Notes: generated by a model from the sequence alone, not told the origin. Shown: positions 1-9,582, counted from the first letter of the stretch. The stretch: 64,000 nucleotides of DNA from Kocuria massiliensis (GCF_900169715.1 NZ_LT835161.1:62001-126000); one strand, 5' to 3'. Made by a program: numbers and translations.

Positions 1-409
1 TCAGTTCGACCGAGGCACCGCGAGTTTCTTGGTTCGAGAACATTTGGGCGATGCGGTCGTAGAACTGCGAATCTGACTTGCCCGAGAGCTCGTCGTTGAG
101 CGCGGATTCGAGACCAGTGGATCCGTAGACCATGGAGAAATACCCGGTCAGGGCGGCGTACTCGTCTGTCTGGGAGTATTGCCGTTGGTAGCCGAAGCTG
201 TCGTCGGTGGGCACGGACTGAGCGATGGGAGACCCATTGACCAGGATCGAACCGCGCGCAGAACCGTACTCGTCGTAAAGCTGGCGGCTATTCCAAGGGT
301 TCGCCGTCAGCGCGTCTGCGTGGAAGTACTGAACGTATGTCAGGGAACCGACGAGCAGGATGAATACTCCTGCCGCAGCAAGCCACGTCCTACGAATGGC
401 CTGGTTCAC
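1..409 (-). CDS. pbpA: Penicillin-binding protein PbpA, N-terminal part (cut by window edge)
   Basis: Partial leftward gene, 136 residues visible. The start is GTG at 409, preceded by GGAGGT and overlapping the rodA stop as GTGA. The N-terminus begins MNQAIRRTWLAAAG and continues into one hydrophobic segment (about residues 8-25), typical of the membrane anchor of a class B PBP. An extracytoplasmic region follows with NPWNSRQLYDEYGSARGSI, the dimerisation-domain signature of actinobacterial PbpA. The transpeptidase domain lies outside the window. The family cross-links peptidoglycan with its RodA/FtsW partner. Position directly after rodA in a pstP-fha cluster supports the call, and the next genes off the edge are expected to be the pknA/pknB kinases. 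Confidence 0.88.
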   Translation of the reverse strand, partial: MNQAIRRTWLAAAGVFILLVGSLTYVQYFHADALTANPWNSRQLYDEYGSARGSILVNGSPIAQSVPTDDSFGYQRQYSQTDEYAALTGYFSMVYGSTGLESALNDELSGKSDSQFYDRIAQMFSNQETRGASVEL

Positions 410-1902
410 GAGTGACCTCCTGCTGAATGTGGGGAAGAAGCAGTTTCCTCATGAGTGGGTTTTCCAAGGCGGGAGATGGCTGCGGTGGCACCCAGCTCCC
501 CGGTGTCGGCGATCGGCTCGGATTGCGCGTCGTCGTTGACCACGCGCGGCGACCGAGCAGAGTGTGAGATCGCCAAGAGTAGACCGGCAATAGTCCAGTT
601 GGCGAGCAACGATGAACCACCGGCAGACATGAACGGCGTCGTCAGACCCGTCAGAGGGATCAAACGCGTGACGCCGCCGACGATGACGAAGAGCTGCAAC
701 ACCATGGCGGCGGACAGGCCGGCCGCGAGGAGCTTGCCGAAGGCATCGGGGGTACCGATCGCGGCGCGGAATCCTCGCGACACCAGGAGCAGGAACATCA
801 TGAGAATGGCGCCGAGGCCGAGGAGCCCCAGCTCTTCGCCGATCGTCGTGATGATCATGTCCGAATTCGCAAAGGAGACGAGGTCGGGCCGTCCGTTGCC
901 AAGCCCCCTGCCGAAGAGCCCTCCAGAAGCCAGACCGAATAGGCCTTGAACGATCTGCCCGGATCCGCCGATTTGCTGGTTGTACACCGCAGGGTCGAAG
1001 GCATGCACCCATGAGTCGATGCGGACGGTTACGTGGCTAATGGTGTTGTAGGCCAAGACGAGGCCGACGGCGACCAACACCAGTCCCAAGACCACCCAGG
1101 TCAGGCGGTTGGTCGCGAGGTACAACATCGCGAGGAAAAGGCCAAAGAAGAGGATCGCCGAGCCGAGGTCGTGTTGAACCACCAAGACCCCGATGCTCAC
1201 GAGCCACGCCACGAACAAGGGTGCGAAGTCCCGGAACCGCGGCAAACGGACCTTGCCGATCTTCTTCCCTGCCAGCAAGATCAGGTCGCGGTTCGCCGAA
1301 AGATAGCCGGCAAAGAATATAGCGAGCGTGATCTTGGCGATCTCGCCTGGCTGGAAGGTCCGGCCGCCGATGGCGATCCAAAGGCGCGCCCCGTTGATTT
1401 CCTGACCCAGGCCGGGAACCAAGGGGAGCAGGAGTAAGAAGATCGAGACGGCGAGACAGATGTACGTGACTCGCAGGAGAATTCGGTGGTTGGTCAGGAA
1501 CCAGAGGACCGCTGCGCAACCGACCATGGCGAAGGCGCTCCAGGCTGTCTGCGAGCCGATGACGGATGACGTCGTGGTGAGGTCGATCCGGTAGATCATC
1601 GTCAATCCAATGCCGTTGAGCACGACGACGATGGGCAGGATGAAGGGGTCCGCATATTTGGCTTTGACGTGCAGGATCACGTGAATCAGCAGGGATCCCA
1701 CGATCAGAACCAGGGCGGCTCCGATGATGTGGCCGTCCCATGCGGCCGTCCGTTCGAGGTCCACCAGGCACATGGCCCCAATGCCGATGATCCAGGAAAT
1801 AAGTAACAGGAAGAGCTCGAAGAACCGCCGAGGTTTGGGCACTTGCGGTTCCTCGGGGGAGATCTGGTCGGCGCTGTGCGCACTGTGAGTTTGGGTGCTC
1901 AT
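406..1902 (-). CDS. rodA: RodA/FtsW-family peptidoglycan glycosyltransferase (SEDS protein)
   Basis: A 498-aa polytopic membrane protein with about ten hydrophobic segments. SEDS-family landmarks are visible, including ARLWIAIGGRTFQPGEIAKI in the middle and LGLLGLGAILMMFL and GLTTPFMSAGGSS towards the C-terminus. SEDS proteins polymerise lipid II glycan strands outside the membrane, working with a class B PBP, here the adjacent pbpA. It overlaps pstP by ATGA (1899-1902) and pbpA by GTGA (406-409), so the three are translationally coupled. In the mycobacterial version of this cluster the gene is rodA. FtsW is a possible alternative name, but the neighbourhood favours RodA. Confidence 0.93.
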   Translation of the reverse strand: MSTQTHSAHSADQISPEEPQVPKPRRFFELFLLLISWIIGIGAMCLVDLERTAAWDGHIIGAALVLIVGSLLIHVILHVKAKYADPFILPIVVVLNGIGLTMIYRIDLTTTSSVIGSQTAWSAFAMVGCAAVLWFLTNHRILLRVTYICLAVSIFLLLLPLVPGLGQEINGARLWIAIGGRTFQPGEIAKITLAIFFAGYLSANRDLILLAGKKIGKVRLPRFRDFAPLFVAWLVSIGVLVVQHDLGSAILFFGLFLAMLYLATNRLTWVVLGLVLVAVGLVLAYNTISHVTVRIDSWVHAFDPAVYNQQIGGSGQIVQGLFGLASGGLFGRGLGNGRPDLVSFANSDMIITTIGEELGLLGLGAILMMFLLLVSRGFRAAIGTPDAFGKLLAAGLSAAMVLQLFVIVGGVTRLIPLTGLTTPFMSAGGSSLLANWTIAGLLLAISHSARSPRVVNDDAQSEPIADTGELGATAAISRLGKPTHEETASSPHSAGGHS

Positions 1903-3695
1903 GAGCCGTCCCCTCCTGAACCGCTGGAATTGGATGGTTGCCCGTTACTGGATGGCGCCGCGCTGGACACCGTGCCGTGAGGCGTGGGCCGCGCAGAGGT
2001 GGAATCTTTGTCGAGGCTGAGGTCGGAAATGATTCGTTTGGCCTCGTCCACGGAATTCGCGTGAATACCGCTGGTCACTCGGCTCTTCGAGTATTCCGGA
2101 AGGTCCTTGACCTTGACGTCGGTGTCTTGCTCGATGCTATTGAGATGGATCGGTCCGAGCGACTGGTCCACCCCACGGTAAATAGCGACCTTACCGTCGT
2201 TCTCGCCGACGTAGTACTGGTTATTGACCCAGGCGAGACCCGCCCATGCAGCACCCGCGAGCAACACCACGATGAACGCCCAAATGAAGAGGGCAAGTCC
2301 CCATCGCCGCTTGTGGCGATTCGGATGGTCCATCTCCTCGAGGAGCTCATCGGGAATCTCTTCGCCCTCGTCGGAATCGATCGACGTGGTTCGGGCCAGG
2401 GTGGCTCGCCGTTGCACGGTCGAGTCGGTCACGGTGGGAATCTGCCCGGTGTGCGTCGCGGATGCCGCGGCCCCGACCAAGAGGTGAGGGCGCTCGGAGA
2501 GCTCGCGTCGCAGGACGGAAGCCGTGCTCTCGTCCTGCTTCTGCGCTTCCTCGAGGTCCATACCGGAGCGCTGGGTCATCACGTTAAGGACGGAATCCGA
2601 GAAGGAATCGCCGCGCCACCGGCCGTGACGCAAGGTGTGGCCTGGCTTCCCGCCATGTTGGCGCGGGAGTCGACGTCGCCAGGGGGCACGGACGGGATCG
2701 TCGTCCGAATCGTCCTGCGAGATGTCGCTCGCGCCCGTCTCTGGGTTCTCTTCTTCCCAGGGGGCGGTGGAAGAATCCTCATCCAGGAACTTGGGCCATT
2801 CCTGATCGGTGTCCCGCACGTCGTTACCGGAATCATCGATGGCCGAAACACCCGCACTGGCTGGCATTCCCTCGGGCTGGGGCTCCTCGGAAACGCCCTC
2901 TTGGTGCTCGTCGGCGCGGCTATCTTGCCCGACGGCGTCCAGGCGGCTCGTGACGGCATTCGCGAGATTGGATGCCTCGTTGACCTCCACGATCGCGATG
3001 GTGACGTTGTCTGGTGCGCCGCCGTCGAGCGTGAGTTCCACCAGGGACTCGCAAATATGCTGCAAGTCGTTGGAGGAGCCGAGCAAAGACTTGATGACCT
3101 CGTCGGACACAACACCCGAGAGGCCATCGGAGCACAAGAGCCAGCGATCGCCGACTTGGGCGTCCACACGCTTCAGCTCGAGTTCGGGGGAGGCATCCGT
3201 GTCGCCCAGCACCCGCATGATGACGTTCTTGTGGGGGTGGTTCTCGGCGTCCTCAGGCCTCAGGCGGCCTTCTTCGACCAGCCGCTGTACGAAGGTGTGG
3301 TCCGTGGTGATCTGCTCAAACGTGTCCCCGCGGAGCCGATATGCGCGCGAATCGCCGATGTGGGCAAGCTCGAGTTCGTCGCCGTCGACGAGGAGTGCGG
3401 TGCATGTGGTGCCCATCCCGGCCAGGAGGGGATTGAGCTTCACGAGCTGGTTCAGGATGATGTTCGCCGTTTGAATCTCGTCGGCGAGGAATGTTCCGGC
3501 ATCGCCGTCGTAGTCGCTACGGTCCAGCGGGGTCAGATCCAGGACGGTCGAAGCGGACGCGACGTTGCCGCCCACGTGGCCGCCCATGCCGTCAGCGACG
3601 ACGGCGAGGTAGCGACCCGCGTAGGCGGAGTCGTCGTTCTTGCTGCGAACGCGACCGGTATCGGAACGCGCGGCGTAGCGGAAGGCGATATTCAT
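1899..3695 (-). CDS. pstP: PP2C-family Ser/Thr phosphatase PstP
   Basis: 598 aa. The N-terminal PP2C domain (about 1-240) shows the metal-binding motifs SKNDDS and VADGMGGH, GMGTTCTAL, GDSRAYR and DGLSGVV, ending with GGAPDNVTI. A long acidic, Pro/Ser-rich linker (about 245-455) follows, then one membrane segment (about 465-490) and an extracellular tail ending in a Ser/Gly-rich stretch. This is the architecture of PstP, which dephosphorylates PknA/PknB and their substrates, including FHA proteins. At 598 residues it is longer than the roughly 500-residue mycobacterial homologue, mainly because of the linker. It starts 5 bp after fhaB and overlaps rodA. Confidence 0.94.
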   Translation of the reverse strand: MNIAFRYAARSDTGRVRSKNDDSAYAGRYLAVVADGMGGHVGGNVASASTVLDLTPLDRSDYDGDAGTFLADEIQTANIILNQLVKLNPLLAGMGTTCTALLVDGDELELAHIGDSRAYRLRGDTFEQITTDHTFVQRLVEEGRLRPEDAENHPHKNVIMRVLGDTDASPELELKRVDAQVGDRWLLCSDGLSGVVSDEVIKSLLGSSNDLQHICESLVELTLDGGAPDNVTIAIVEVNEASNLANAVTSRLDAVGQDSRADEHQEGVSEEPQPEGMPASAGVSAIDDSGNDVRDTDQEWPKFLDEDSSTAPWEEENPETGASDISQDDSDDDPVRAPWRRRLPRQHGGKPGHTLRHGRWRGDSFSDSVLNVMTQRSGMDLEEAQKQDESTASVLRRELSERPHLLVGAAASATHTGQIPTVTDSTVQRRATLARTTSIDSDEGEEIPDELLEEMDHPNRHKRRWGLALFIWAFIVVLLAGAAWAGLAWVNNQYYVGENDGKVAIYRGVDQSLGPIHLNSIEQDTDVKVKDLPEYSKSRVTSGIHANSVDEAKRIISDLSLDKDSTSARPTPHGTVSSAAPSSNGQPSNSSGSGGDGS

Positions 3696-3700
3696 CGAAG

Positions 3701-4198
3701 TCAGGGCCTCAGTTCGAAGACGGTTCTACCCACGGTGAACTGAACGCCCGGTTCGATGAGGCTCGCGCGGGTGAGGCGCTGACCGTTGACAAAGGTGCCG
3801 TTGGTGGACCCAAGATCTTCCAAAAACCAACGGGATCCTTGCGGGAAGAGGCGTGCGTGGTGTCCGGAACAGTAGTCGTCGTCGAGGGGGAGGGTGCAGT
3901 CTTGGGCTCGCCCGAGCATCACCGGGGATTCGCCCATATCGAGAATCGTGCCGGATCCGGGGCCTTGAACAATGGTCAGGCGGCTCGGACGCTTGGGTGC
4001 CTGTTGCTTTTGCGATCCGGTGGTCGTCGGCGCCTTGGAAGACGACTTCTTACGACGGCGTCCCGGGAGGGAGGTGAATCTCAACGTTTGACCGATGCCG
4101 AGATCCCGGCGTTGTCCTGCGAGGATCACGAAAATAAAAACCCAAAGAAGGGCGAGAAACCCGAATCTGAGGAGCGTTACGGTCAGCTCTGAGGCCAT
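3701..4198 (-). CDS. fhaB: FHA-domain membrane-anchored protein FhaB (FipA-like)
   Basis: 165 aa. An N-terminal hydrophobic segment (about 5-28) is followed by a basic linker and a C-terminal FHA domain (about 75-165) with the phosphothreonine-binding residues in LGRAQDC, SGHHARL and GSTNGTFVNG. FHA domains bind phosphothreonine peptides made by PknA/PknB, and FhaB homologues link kinase signalling to division and envelope synthesis. The start ATG shares one base with the fhaA stop (TAATG). Co-transcription with fhaA and pstP is inferred from spacing. Confidence 0.92.
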   Translation of the reverse strand: MASELTVTLLRFGFLALLWVFIFVILAGQRRDLGIGQTLRFTSLPGRRRKKSSSKAPTTTGSQKQQAPKRPSRLTIVQGPGSGTILDMGESPVMLGRAQDCTLPLDDDYCSGHHARLFPQGSRWFLEDLGSTNGTFVNGQRLTRASLIEPGVQFTVGRTVFELRP

Positions 4199-5256
4199 TA
4201 GTGACTACTCCTCGGTGCTAGCAAACGGAAGGTGATCTTGGTTCGCCCCATTGTAATGACCGTTCCGTCCACAAGTTCGTGACGTCCACGCAAGCGCGTG
4301 CCGTCGATGGTGGATCCGTTGGTGGACCCAAGATCGACGGCGAGGAAGACGCCGTCTTGATTAAGAATCTCCAGGTGACGCCGGGAGACTCCGGTGTCTT
4401 CGATCGTGATGTCGGCTTCCGAGGAGCGGCCTAAAACGATCGAGGTCGCCTGGATCGAGAAGCGCTGGCCATTGATATCAAGAACGGGCTTGTAGTTCGT
4501 CGGGTTTCGGCGAGACGCTCCGTGACCGCCGGGCGCGTTCATGACCTGGGTGGCGTCGGGCGAGGAATACTGCTGGGCCTGATCACGCCTACTCGGCGTA
4601 CGAGGGGCGATGCGTGACGACCCACTCGGAAGCGAGCTATTCGACGCCGCGGCGGCGGCCACAGGGGCGGCATATGCGGCATCGGAGGAGTGACCGTAAT
4701 CCGGGGCCCCACCGGGAGCATAGTGCTCGGAACGGTCCGTGGGTGCTTGAGTGGCCTGCCGGCCCACGGGGGATTCGGGGCGGCGGCCGTAGTCCTGTCC
4801 GCCGTTGTACCGCGTTTGCTGCCGGGCCGGCGATGCCGCGGCACTTGCCCCACCGCGTCCCTGTCCGGCGGAGCGCCCCGAGCGCTCCTGAGAAGAAAGG
4901 ACCAGGAATTCGCCCTTCTGCAACTCATCGGATTTGGTGCGTGTGAAGGTCACGCGGACGGCGCCGCGCAAGGTATATCCCTGGGAGCGCGCATGGCGAA
5001 TCGCGACGTCGCAGAGTTCCTCGGCGAGTTCATAACCCCAGTCCTGGGCGCGGGGGAAGTCTGCGTCGGAGAATTCGACGGTGAATACGTTGGGCGCGAT
5101 GGTACGGCCCTCTGCGATTGCGTAGGACTTCTTGTCCATTTCGGAACGCAAGCGACTGGCGACGTCTACCGGCTCGATCCGGCCTTTTGACCCCGCTTTG
5201 AAGACGCCTCGGACGGCCTTTTCGAGGCCACGCTCGACGTTTTCAATGAGTCCCAT
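4198..5256 (-). CDS. fhaA: DUF3662 and FHA domain protein FhaA
   Basis: 352 aa and first gene of the leftward cluster. Residues about 1-125 form the DUF3662 domain (starts MGLIENVERGLEKAV). A disordered Gln/Gly/Tyr/Ala-rich linker follows (about 130-250), then a C-terminal FHA domain (about 255-350) with VLGRSSEADI, SRRHLEI and DLGSTNGSTIDG. FhaA homologues are PknB substrates and bind the phosphorylated MviN pseudokinase domain to control peptidoglycan synthesis. The start ATG at 5256 is preceded by AGGAGGCAACC, a strong ribosome binding site. Confidence 0.93.
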   Translation of the reverse strand: MGLIENVERGLEKAVRGVFKAGSKGRIEPVDVASRLRSEMDKKSYAIAEGRTIAPNVFTVEFSDADFPRAQDWGYELAEELCDVAIRHARSQGYTLRGAVRVTFTRTKSDELQKGEFLVLSSQERSGRSAGQGRGGASAAASPARQQTRYNGGQDYGRRPESPVGRQATQAPTDRSEHYAPGGAPDYGHSSDAAYAAPVAAAAASNSSLPSGSSRIAPRTPSRRDQAQQYSSPDATQVMNAPGGHGASRRNPTNYKPVLDINGQRFSIQATSIVLGRSSEADITIEDTGVSRRHLEILNQDGVFLAVDLGSTNGSTIDGTRLRGRHELVDGTVITMGRTKITFRLLAPRSSH

Positions 5257-5604
5257 GGTTGCCTCCTGGTCTATCGGTCACGGCCCGGGCAACCCTAATT
5301 CTGGGTATGGGGCACCGCCACCGCGTACGGCCTCGATCCCTAGGATAGTAGAGACCCAGTCTGAAAAGAGGGTGAATGGTGCAACTTGCCCATGGATTCA
5401 GGCCATCTGTGGATTTGACGGCTTTTATATCAGGTCCACTTCAGGCTGTGGATGACTGGATCAGACCGAGTGTCGTCGGACAGCGTGTCAGCCGCGTGCG
5501 TGGTGAAGGACACTGAGAGCTGGATTAGACACCTCCTCGAACCTCTGGATAGAATATCCAACGTTGTCTTTCGCGTGTCTGCATGTTCGGAGCGCGAGTC
5601 ACTT
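5257..5604. other. Intergenic region between fhaA and tRNA-Leu; promoters only
   Basis: No convincing gene. The left half carries the fhaA ribosome binding site and, read leftward, a TACTAT hexamer at 5343-5348 that could be the cluster's -10 box. The right half leads to the tRNA and contains the 15-bp perfect inverted repeat TGGATA-GAA-TATCCA (5546-5560), which overlaps a TAGAAT hexamer (5550-5555) placed as a -10 box about 50 nt before the tRNA. Both promoter calls are inference. Confidence 0.4.
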
Positions 5605-5691
5605 GCGCGAGTGGCGGAATTGGCAGACGCGCACGGTTCAGGTCCGTGTGCCCGAGAGGGCGTGGGGGTTCAAGTCCCCCCTCGCGCACCA
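5605..5691 (+). tRNA. tRNA-Leu (anticodon CAG)
   Basis: An 87-nt class II tRNA. Acceptor arms GCGCGAG (5605-5611) and CTCGCGC (5681-5687) pair perfectly and encoded ACCA follows (5688-5691). The D arm contains GGAATTGGCAGAC. Anticodon stem CACGG/CCGTG encloses the loop TTCAGGT with anticodon CAG at 5639-5641. A long variable arm and a TTCAAGT T-loop follow. The long variable arm and anticodon identify leucine, reading CUG codons, which are abundant in this GC-rich genome. Confidence 0.97.
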
Positions 5692-5698
5692 GCACTTC

Positions 5699-5740
5699 GG
5701 CTGGCTATCAAACGAAAAGTTTGGTGGCCAGCCGTTTTTT
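5699..5740 (+). terminator. Intrinsic terminator after tRNA-Leu
   Basis: GGCTGGC (5699-5705) pairs with GCCAGCC (5727-5733), with further pairing inside the loop (CAAAC with GTTTG). The run of six T at 5735-5740 follows the stem directly, a textbook intrinsic terminator for the tRNA transcript. Confidence 0.9.
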
Positions 5741-5964
5741 GTTGTCCGGCGTCACCAACAGCCACATGCAGTCGGCCCCCATCTTGTTCGCGGGGGAGAA
5801 CATGTGCCGTGATCTGCATGGACTTTCCGTCATCAATCGAGGCAATGATTTAAGTCGCATTTCCCATCGACTGATGTTTCGCCAATCTACATATTTGTGC
5901 AGTCAATCGACCTATAGTGAGATTCAGGCCATATTTGTTCATTGGTGGCTCGGAAGGAACTGTT

Positions 5965-7122
5965 ATGAAAATCCGTGCGGCCGTACTCAAGACCATGGAC
6001 GCCGAGCGTCCCTTCTCGGAGTCCCGCCCCCTCTCGATCGAAGAACTGGAATTGGACGAGCCGCAGGAGGGCGAGGTTCTCCTTCGGATGACGGCTGCGG
6101 GCGTGTGCCACTCGGATCTCTCGGTCGTGGATGGGAACCGGCCGCGACCGTTGCCGATGGCGTTGGGGCACGAAGGAACCGGCGTCGTCGAACAAGTAGG
6201 TCCGGGCGTTGAGGGACTCGAGGTCGGCGACCACGTCGTCACGGTCTTCTTGCCGCGATGCGAAGAATGCGAGAACTGCCGAACCAACGGCAAACTACCC
6301 TGCTCCCGAGGCACCGAGACCAATAACGCGGGGTATCTGCCTGGAACCGAGCGCGCGGTCCGACTGCACCGCCCCGATGGCTCGGAAGTCCTCCATCACT
6401 TGGGGGTTTCCGCTTTCGCGACCCACGCCGTGGTGAATCACGCCAGCGTGGTCAAAATCGGCGCGGACGTTCCGGCTGAAGCGGCGGCTCCCCTGGGCTG
6501 TGCGGTGTTGACGGGCGGCGGCGCCGTCATCAATGCAGGTCAGCCCGAAGACGGCGAAACGATCATGGTGGTCGGCCTGGGTGGGGTGGGGATTGCCGCC
6601 CTGTTGACAGCCGTCGGGCTAAAAAAGGGGCGAGTCATCGCGGTCGACGCCCAAGAGGACAAGCTCACTCGCGCCACGGCACTCGGGGCCGATGAAACGT
6701 ACACCCCAGCGCAGGTTGCTGACCAGGGAATCAAGGCAGATCTGGTGATTGAAGCCGCGGGTCATCCGAAAGCCTTCGAGACCGCTTTCGAGGCTACGGC
6801 GGTCGGTGGGCGAACGGTCACCGTCGGACTTCCCAGCCCGAAGGCCGAATCCGTGATTCACCCGGTGGTTCTCACGGCCGAAGCCCGTACAGTCATGGGG
6901 AGTTATTTGGGTTCCGCCGTGCCGTCACGTGACATCCCGCGGTACGAAGATCTGTGGCGCAAGGGTGAGCTTGCGGTTGAAGAGCTGGTTTCCTCGCGTA
7001 TCTCTCTCGAAGACATCAATGAAGCTATGGACACCCTGGCGGACGCCAAGGCCATCCGCCAGGTCATCATCTTCGACGACGGGCGGGACCCTCAAAACAG
7101 AGGTCAGGGCACGGGGACGTGA
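5965..7122 (+). CDS. Zinc-dependent alcohol dehydrogenase (MDR family)
   Basis: 385 aa from ATG 5965, preceded by GGAAGGA at good spacing; upstream in-frame codons lack a site. The N-terminal GroES-like domain has the catalytic-zinc signature AAGVCHSDLS and GHEGTGVVEQVG. The structural zinc lobe is CEECENC plus a fourth Cys in KLPC. The Rossmann domain has VVGLGGVGIAALL and an acidic residue in IAVDA, indicating NAD(H). Family members oxidise primary alcohols or formaldehyde adducts. The exact substrate is not shown by the sequence. It stands alone after the tRNA terminator. Confidence 0.88.
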   Translation: MKIRAAVLKTMDAERPFSESRPLSIEELELDEPQEGEVLLRMTAAGVCHSDLSVVDGNRPRPLPMALGHEGTGVVEQVGPGVEGLEVGDHVVTVFLPRCEECENCRTNGKLPCSRGTETNNAGYLPGTERAVRLHRPDGSEVLHHLGVSAFATHAVVNHASVVKIGADVPAEAAAPLGCAVLTGGGAVINAGQPEDGETIMVVGLGGVGIAALLTAVGLKKGRVIAVDAQEDKLTRATALGADETYTPAQVADQGIKADLVIEAAGHPKAFETAFEATAVGGRTVTVGLPSPKAESVIHPVVLTAEARTVMGSYLGSAVPSRDIPRYEDLWRKGELAVEELVSSRISLEDINEAMDTLADAKAIRQVIIFDDGRDPQNRGQGTGT

Positions 7123-7314
7123 CAATGAGACGCGGGAATTAATCCCCAGGCGTCGCCTCTGTTTGTCATGAGTTCAGATAAATACCTCATCCATGAGGCT
7201 CGAATTAGCGAGATATATTTCAAGATTAGACATTTCCAAGATACTACCTAGCTCTACCAGGGGTTTATGGGCTGGTGGGATGTTTTGGCCGCTCCCTCAA
7301 CATATTCTGTCAAT

Positions 7315-7656
7315 ATGAACCGCAACGAAACATTGGACATGACAGATCAATACGCACCCGAGCAAGGGCCGCACCGGGAACATTTGGTGCCGGTGGTCAA
7401 TAATGACACGGGATTGGGCACCGCGAGCCTTGTATTGGGAATCGCCTCGATTTTGGCGGGATGGCTCGTGATTGCGCCAGTGATCGGTTTGGTCTTGGGT
7501 GTCAAGTCGCGCCGTCGTGAGCCCATGGCTCAGGGGCGAGCCGCCTGGGGCATCGCGCTCAATGGTATTTGCTTGGCCATCTGGGTGGTCTTGGCCGTTC
7601 TGATGATCGCCGGCATTGTGCTCGGCGGATGGACGGCCGTGCTCAACACCAACTGA
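7315..7656 (+). CDS. DUF4190-like small membrane protein
   Basis: 113 aa from ATG 7315. A hydrophilic N-terminus is followed by two hydrophobic segments (LGTASLVLGIASILAGW...VIGLVLG and AAWGIALNGICLAIWVVL...) joined by the basic loop KSRRREPMAQGRA. This is the two-helix pattern of DUF4190 proteins. The function is unknown. No start has a clear ribosome binding site: ATG 7267, 7315 and 7339 are all in frame, and 7339 (MTDQYAPEQ) is also reasonable. The stop is secure. Confidence 0.65.
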   Translation: MNRNETLDMTDQYAPEQGPHREHLVPVVNNDTGLGTASLVLGIASILAGWLVIAPVIGLVLGVKSRRREPMAQGRAAWGIALNGICLAIWVVLAVLMIAGIVLGGWTAVLNTN

Positions 7657-7683
7657 CGTGTCGAGCGCCGGACGGCAACCGGC

Positions 7684-9324
7684 TTAGCTCGCCAAAACGT
7701 CTCTGGCCGTCTCGGAGGGGACAGCGGTGAGCAGACGTGCGGTGCGGTGTGGCACATCGCCGTCCGCCGAGAGGCCGCCGACCGAGCCGGCGTCGTTGGC
7801 GCCGACCCATCGGTGGAGGCTCGCGCAGTAGGCCACGGGATCGTCGAGGTCTTCCGGAAGGGGGAGCTCCGGTTCCGCTTGGACCGCGGAGTCGACCATC
7901 CGGGTGCGAATCTCCACGCTGCCCTCGGGAGAACAGGCGATCTCGAGGTTGCGAAGTTGGACCGGCCATTCCGCGACGGCGGAGGTGGTGACTTCCCAGA
8001 ACGCATGACCTGCAGCGCCACGAGCCTCGACCTCGTTGACGTGAGTATGCCCATTCAGCCACAACACGACGTTGTCGAAACGGGACAGGAGGTCCAGCAC
8101 GTCGTCGCGCAGGTAGACGCGCTCTTGACCGAAGTCGTTCGTCAGTTTGCGGCTCCCGTGGTGTGAAACCAGCACGACCAAGCGATTTTCAACATCCTGC
8201 CGTGCTTCCGATCCGTCGGGGAGCCGATACGTGGAATGGACTTCCTCGAGGCGTTCTCTGAACCAGAGGAACTGCTCTTCGCCGAGGCATCCGTCCACGT
8301 CACCACGGGTGTTGGTGGTGTCCAGGGTGATGAATCGGATCCCGGGGAAACCGTCATACACGTAGTAGGCCGTATCGGTGCGGACGTTCTCCGGGGTGAA
8401 CCCGCGACCCGGAATCGACGTCGGGGCCCCGGGGGCATCGAGGTGAGCCTGCATGTAGTCGCGTCGTGACACGATTCGTCGCTCAGTGTCTGCCGTGATG
8501 GCCTGTTGAGCGCCGGCGGTGTGAACCAACGGGTCTTGGAGGTATTGGTCCATCGCATCTCTGGGCTCGGCGGACGGTTCGCGGGTACCGCAGGGTTTCT
8601 CCGAGGCGGTGAGCAACGCATCGACGTCGCGGTTGGTCGCCGAGTCGAGGATCGTGTGGCGTCCCTGAATGAGCTGGTCGTGATTGCCGAAACAGGCAAG
8701 CCACGGGATGCTGAGGCCTTCATGCGCGAACGACGACGCCGCGACGGAGCGAATTCCAGAAACTCGAGGCAACCCACAGGACTCTTTCCATGCGTCCGGC
8801 TGGTCCGACTCAGGCAGCCAGAACGAGGAATCGGATCCAAAGCTGGGCGCCTCGGTGAGGTCGGCCGTATGGCGACCGGGCTCGACCGTCCCTCCGTCCA
8901 TGAGCGTGAGGTAATCCTTCAGCTCGTTGACCTGGGAAGAATCCGTCGCGTCACCGGTGCACAAAAGGACGTCCGCCTGGAGGCTGGGATCATCTTGCGC
9001 CGCATTGATAGTCCGAATGATGGAGGCCAGTGCATGCCACTGAAGGAATTCCTGGGGACGGTACGCAGGAAGCAGACGCGCCCAATAATCCTGGCCCGCG
9101 TATTTCTGCAAGAAGTCGTTGCGCGTGGGGGAGGCCAGGTCGCCGTGCTGGAAATCGGTGATGTGGATAACCTTGAGGACGCTCGTGAGGTCATCTGGTA
9201 GGGCTTGGGTGCCTGACCGCGCATCGCGGACCACCGGCCGGTCGGCCGGCTCGACGGTGAGTTTCGCCGGGGTGCCTGGGTGGCGGCGAACTCGATGATT
9301 CGTGAGTGAGTGCGGCGATTCCAT
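7684..9324 (-). CDS. Calcineurin-like metallophosphoesterase (PPA1498/TIGR03767-like)
   Basis: 546 aa. The start ATG 9324 is chosen for GAGGAG five bases upstream; an upstream in-frame start has none. Metallophosphoesterase metal-binding motifs appear in order: HITDFQHGD near residue 50, LCTGDATDSS, CFGNHD, VSHHG, and LNGHTH near residue 430. These coordinate the dinuclear metal centre that hydrolyses phosphoester bonds. The spread of the motifs and total length resemble the actinobacterial TIGR03767 family. No signal peptide is evident from this start, unlike many relatives, so a cytoplasmic location is inferred. The substrate is unknown. Confidence 0.85.
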   Translation of the reverse strand: MESPHSLTNHRVRRHPGTPAKLTVEPADRPVVRDARSGTQALPDDLTSVLKVIHITDFQHGDLASPTRNDFLQKYAGQDYWARLLPAYRPQEFLQWHALASIIRTINAAQDDPSLQADVLLCTGDATDSSQVNELKDYLTLMDGGTVEPGRHTADLTEAPSFGSDSSFWLPESDQPDAWKESCGLPRVSGIRSVAASSFAHEGLSIPWLACFGNHDQLIQGRHTILDSATNRDVDALLTASEKPCGTREPSAEPRDAMDQYLQDPLVHTAGAQQAITADTERRIVSRRDYMQAHLDAPGAPTSIPGRGFTPENVRTDTAYYVYDGFPGIRFITLDTTNTRGDVDGCLGEEQFLWFRERLEEVHSTYRLPDGSEARQDVENRLVVLVSHHGSRKLTNDFGQERVYLRDDVLDLLSRFDNVVLWLNGHTHVNEVEARGAAGHAFWEVTTSAVAEWPVQLRNLEIACSPEGSVEIRTRMVDSAVQAEPELPLPEDLDDPVAYCASLHRWVGANDAGSVGGLSADGDVPHRTARLLTAVPSETARDVLAS

Positions 9325-9582
9325 GTGGCTCCTCGAAGTTGTGGCGGGGTGATGTGTGCCGCCTTGGAGCCCATCGTGGCACACGCGAGCGTGTTCGGAA
9401 CGATGCGAACGTAAAATCCAACCCCAAGAGACGTTAAGTGTTTACCTCAGCGACCCCTCCGAAGCTCCATAGCTCGATTTTGAGTTAATTTGCTACGCAA
9501 AAGTTCTTCGCAAGCCTCGCGATGACGGAATTCCAAGGATACGATCAGGGTATTCAATGCTTGCACTATATTTGGAGACTTC

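Noticed and set aside
1938-3743. A 601-codon open frame on the plus strand opposite pstP
   Set aside because: It lies antisense to a clear PP2C phosphatase gene with all motifs. Long opposite-strand frames are expected in GC-rich DNA. It has no recognisable domain.
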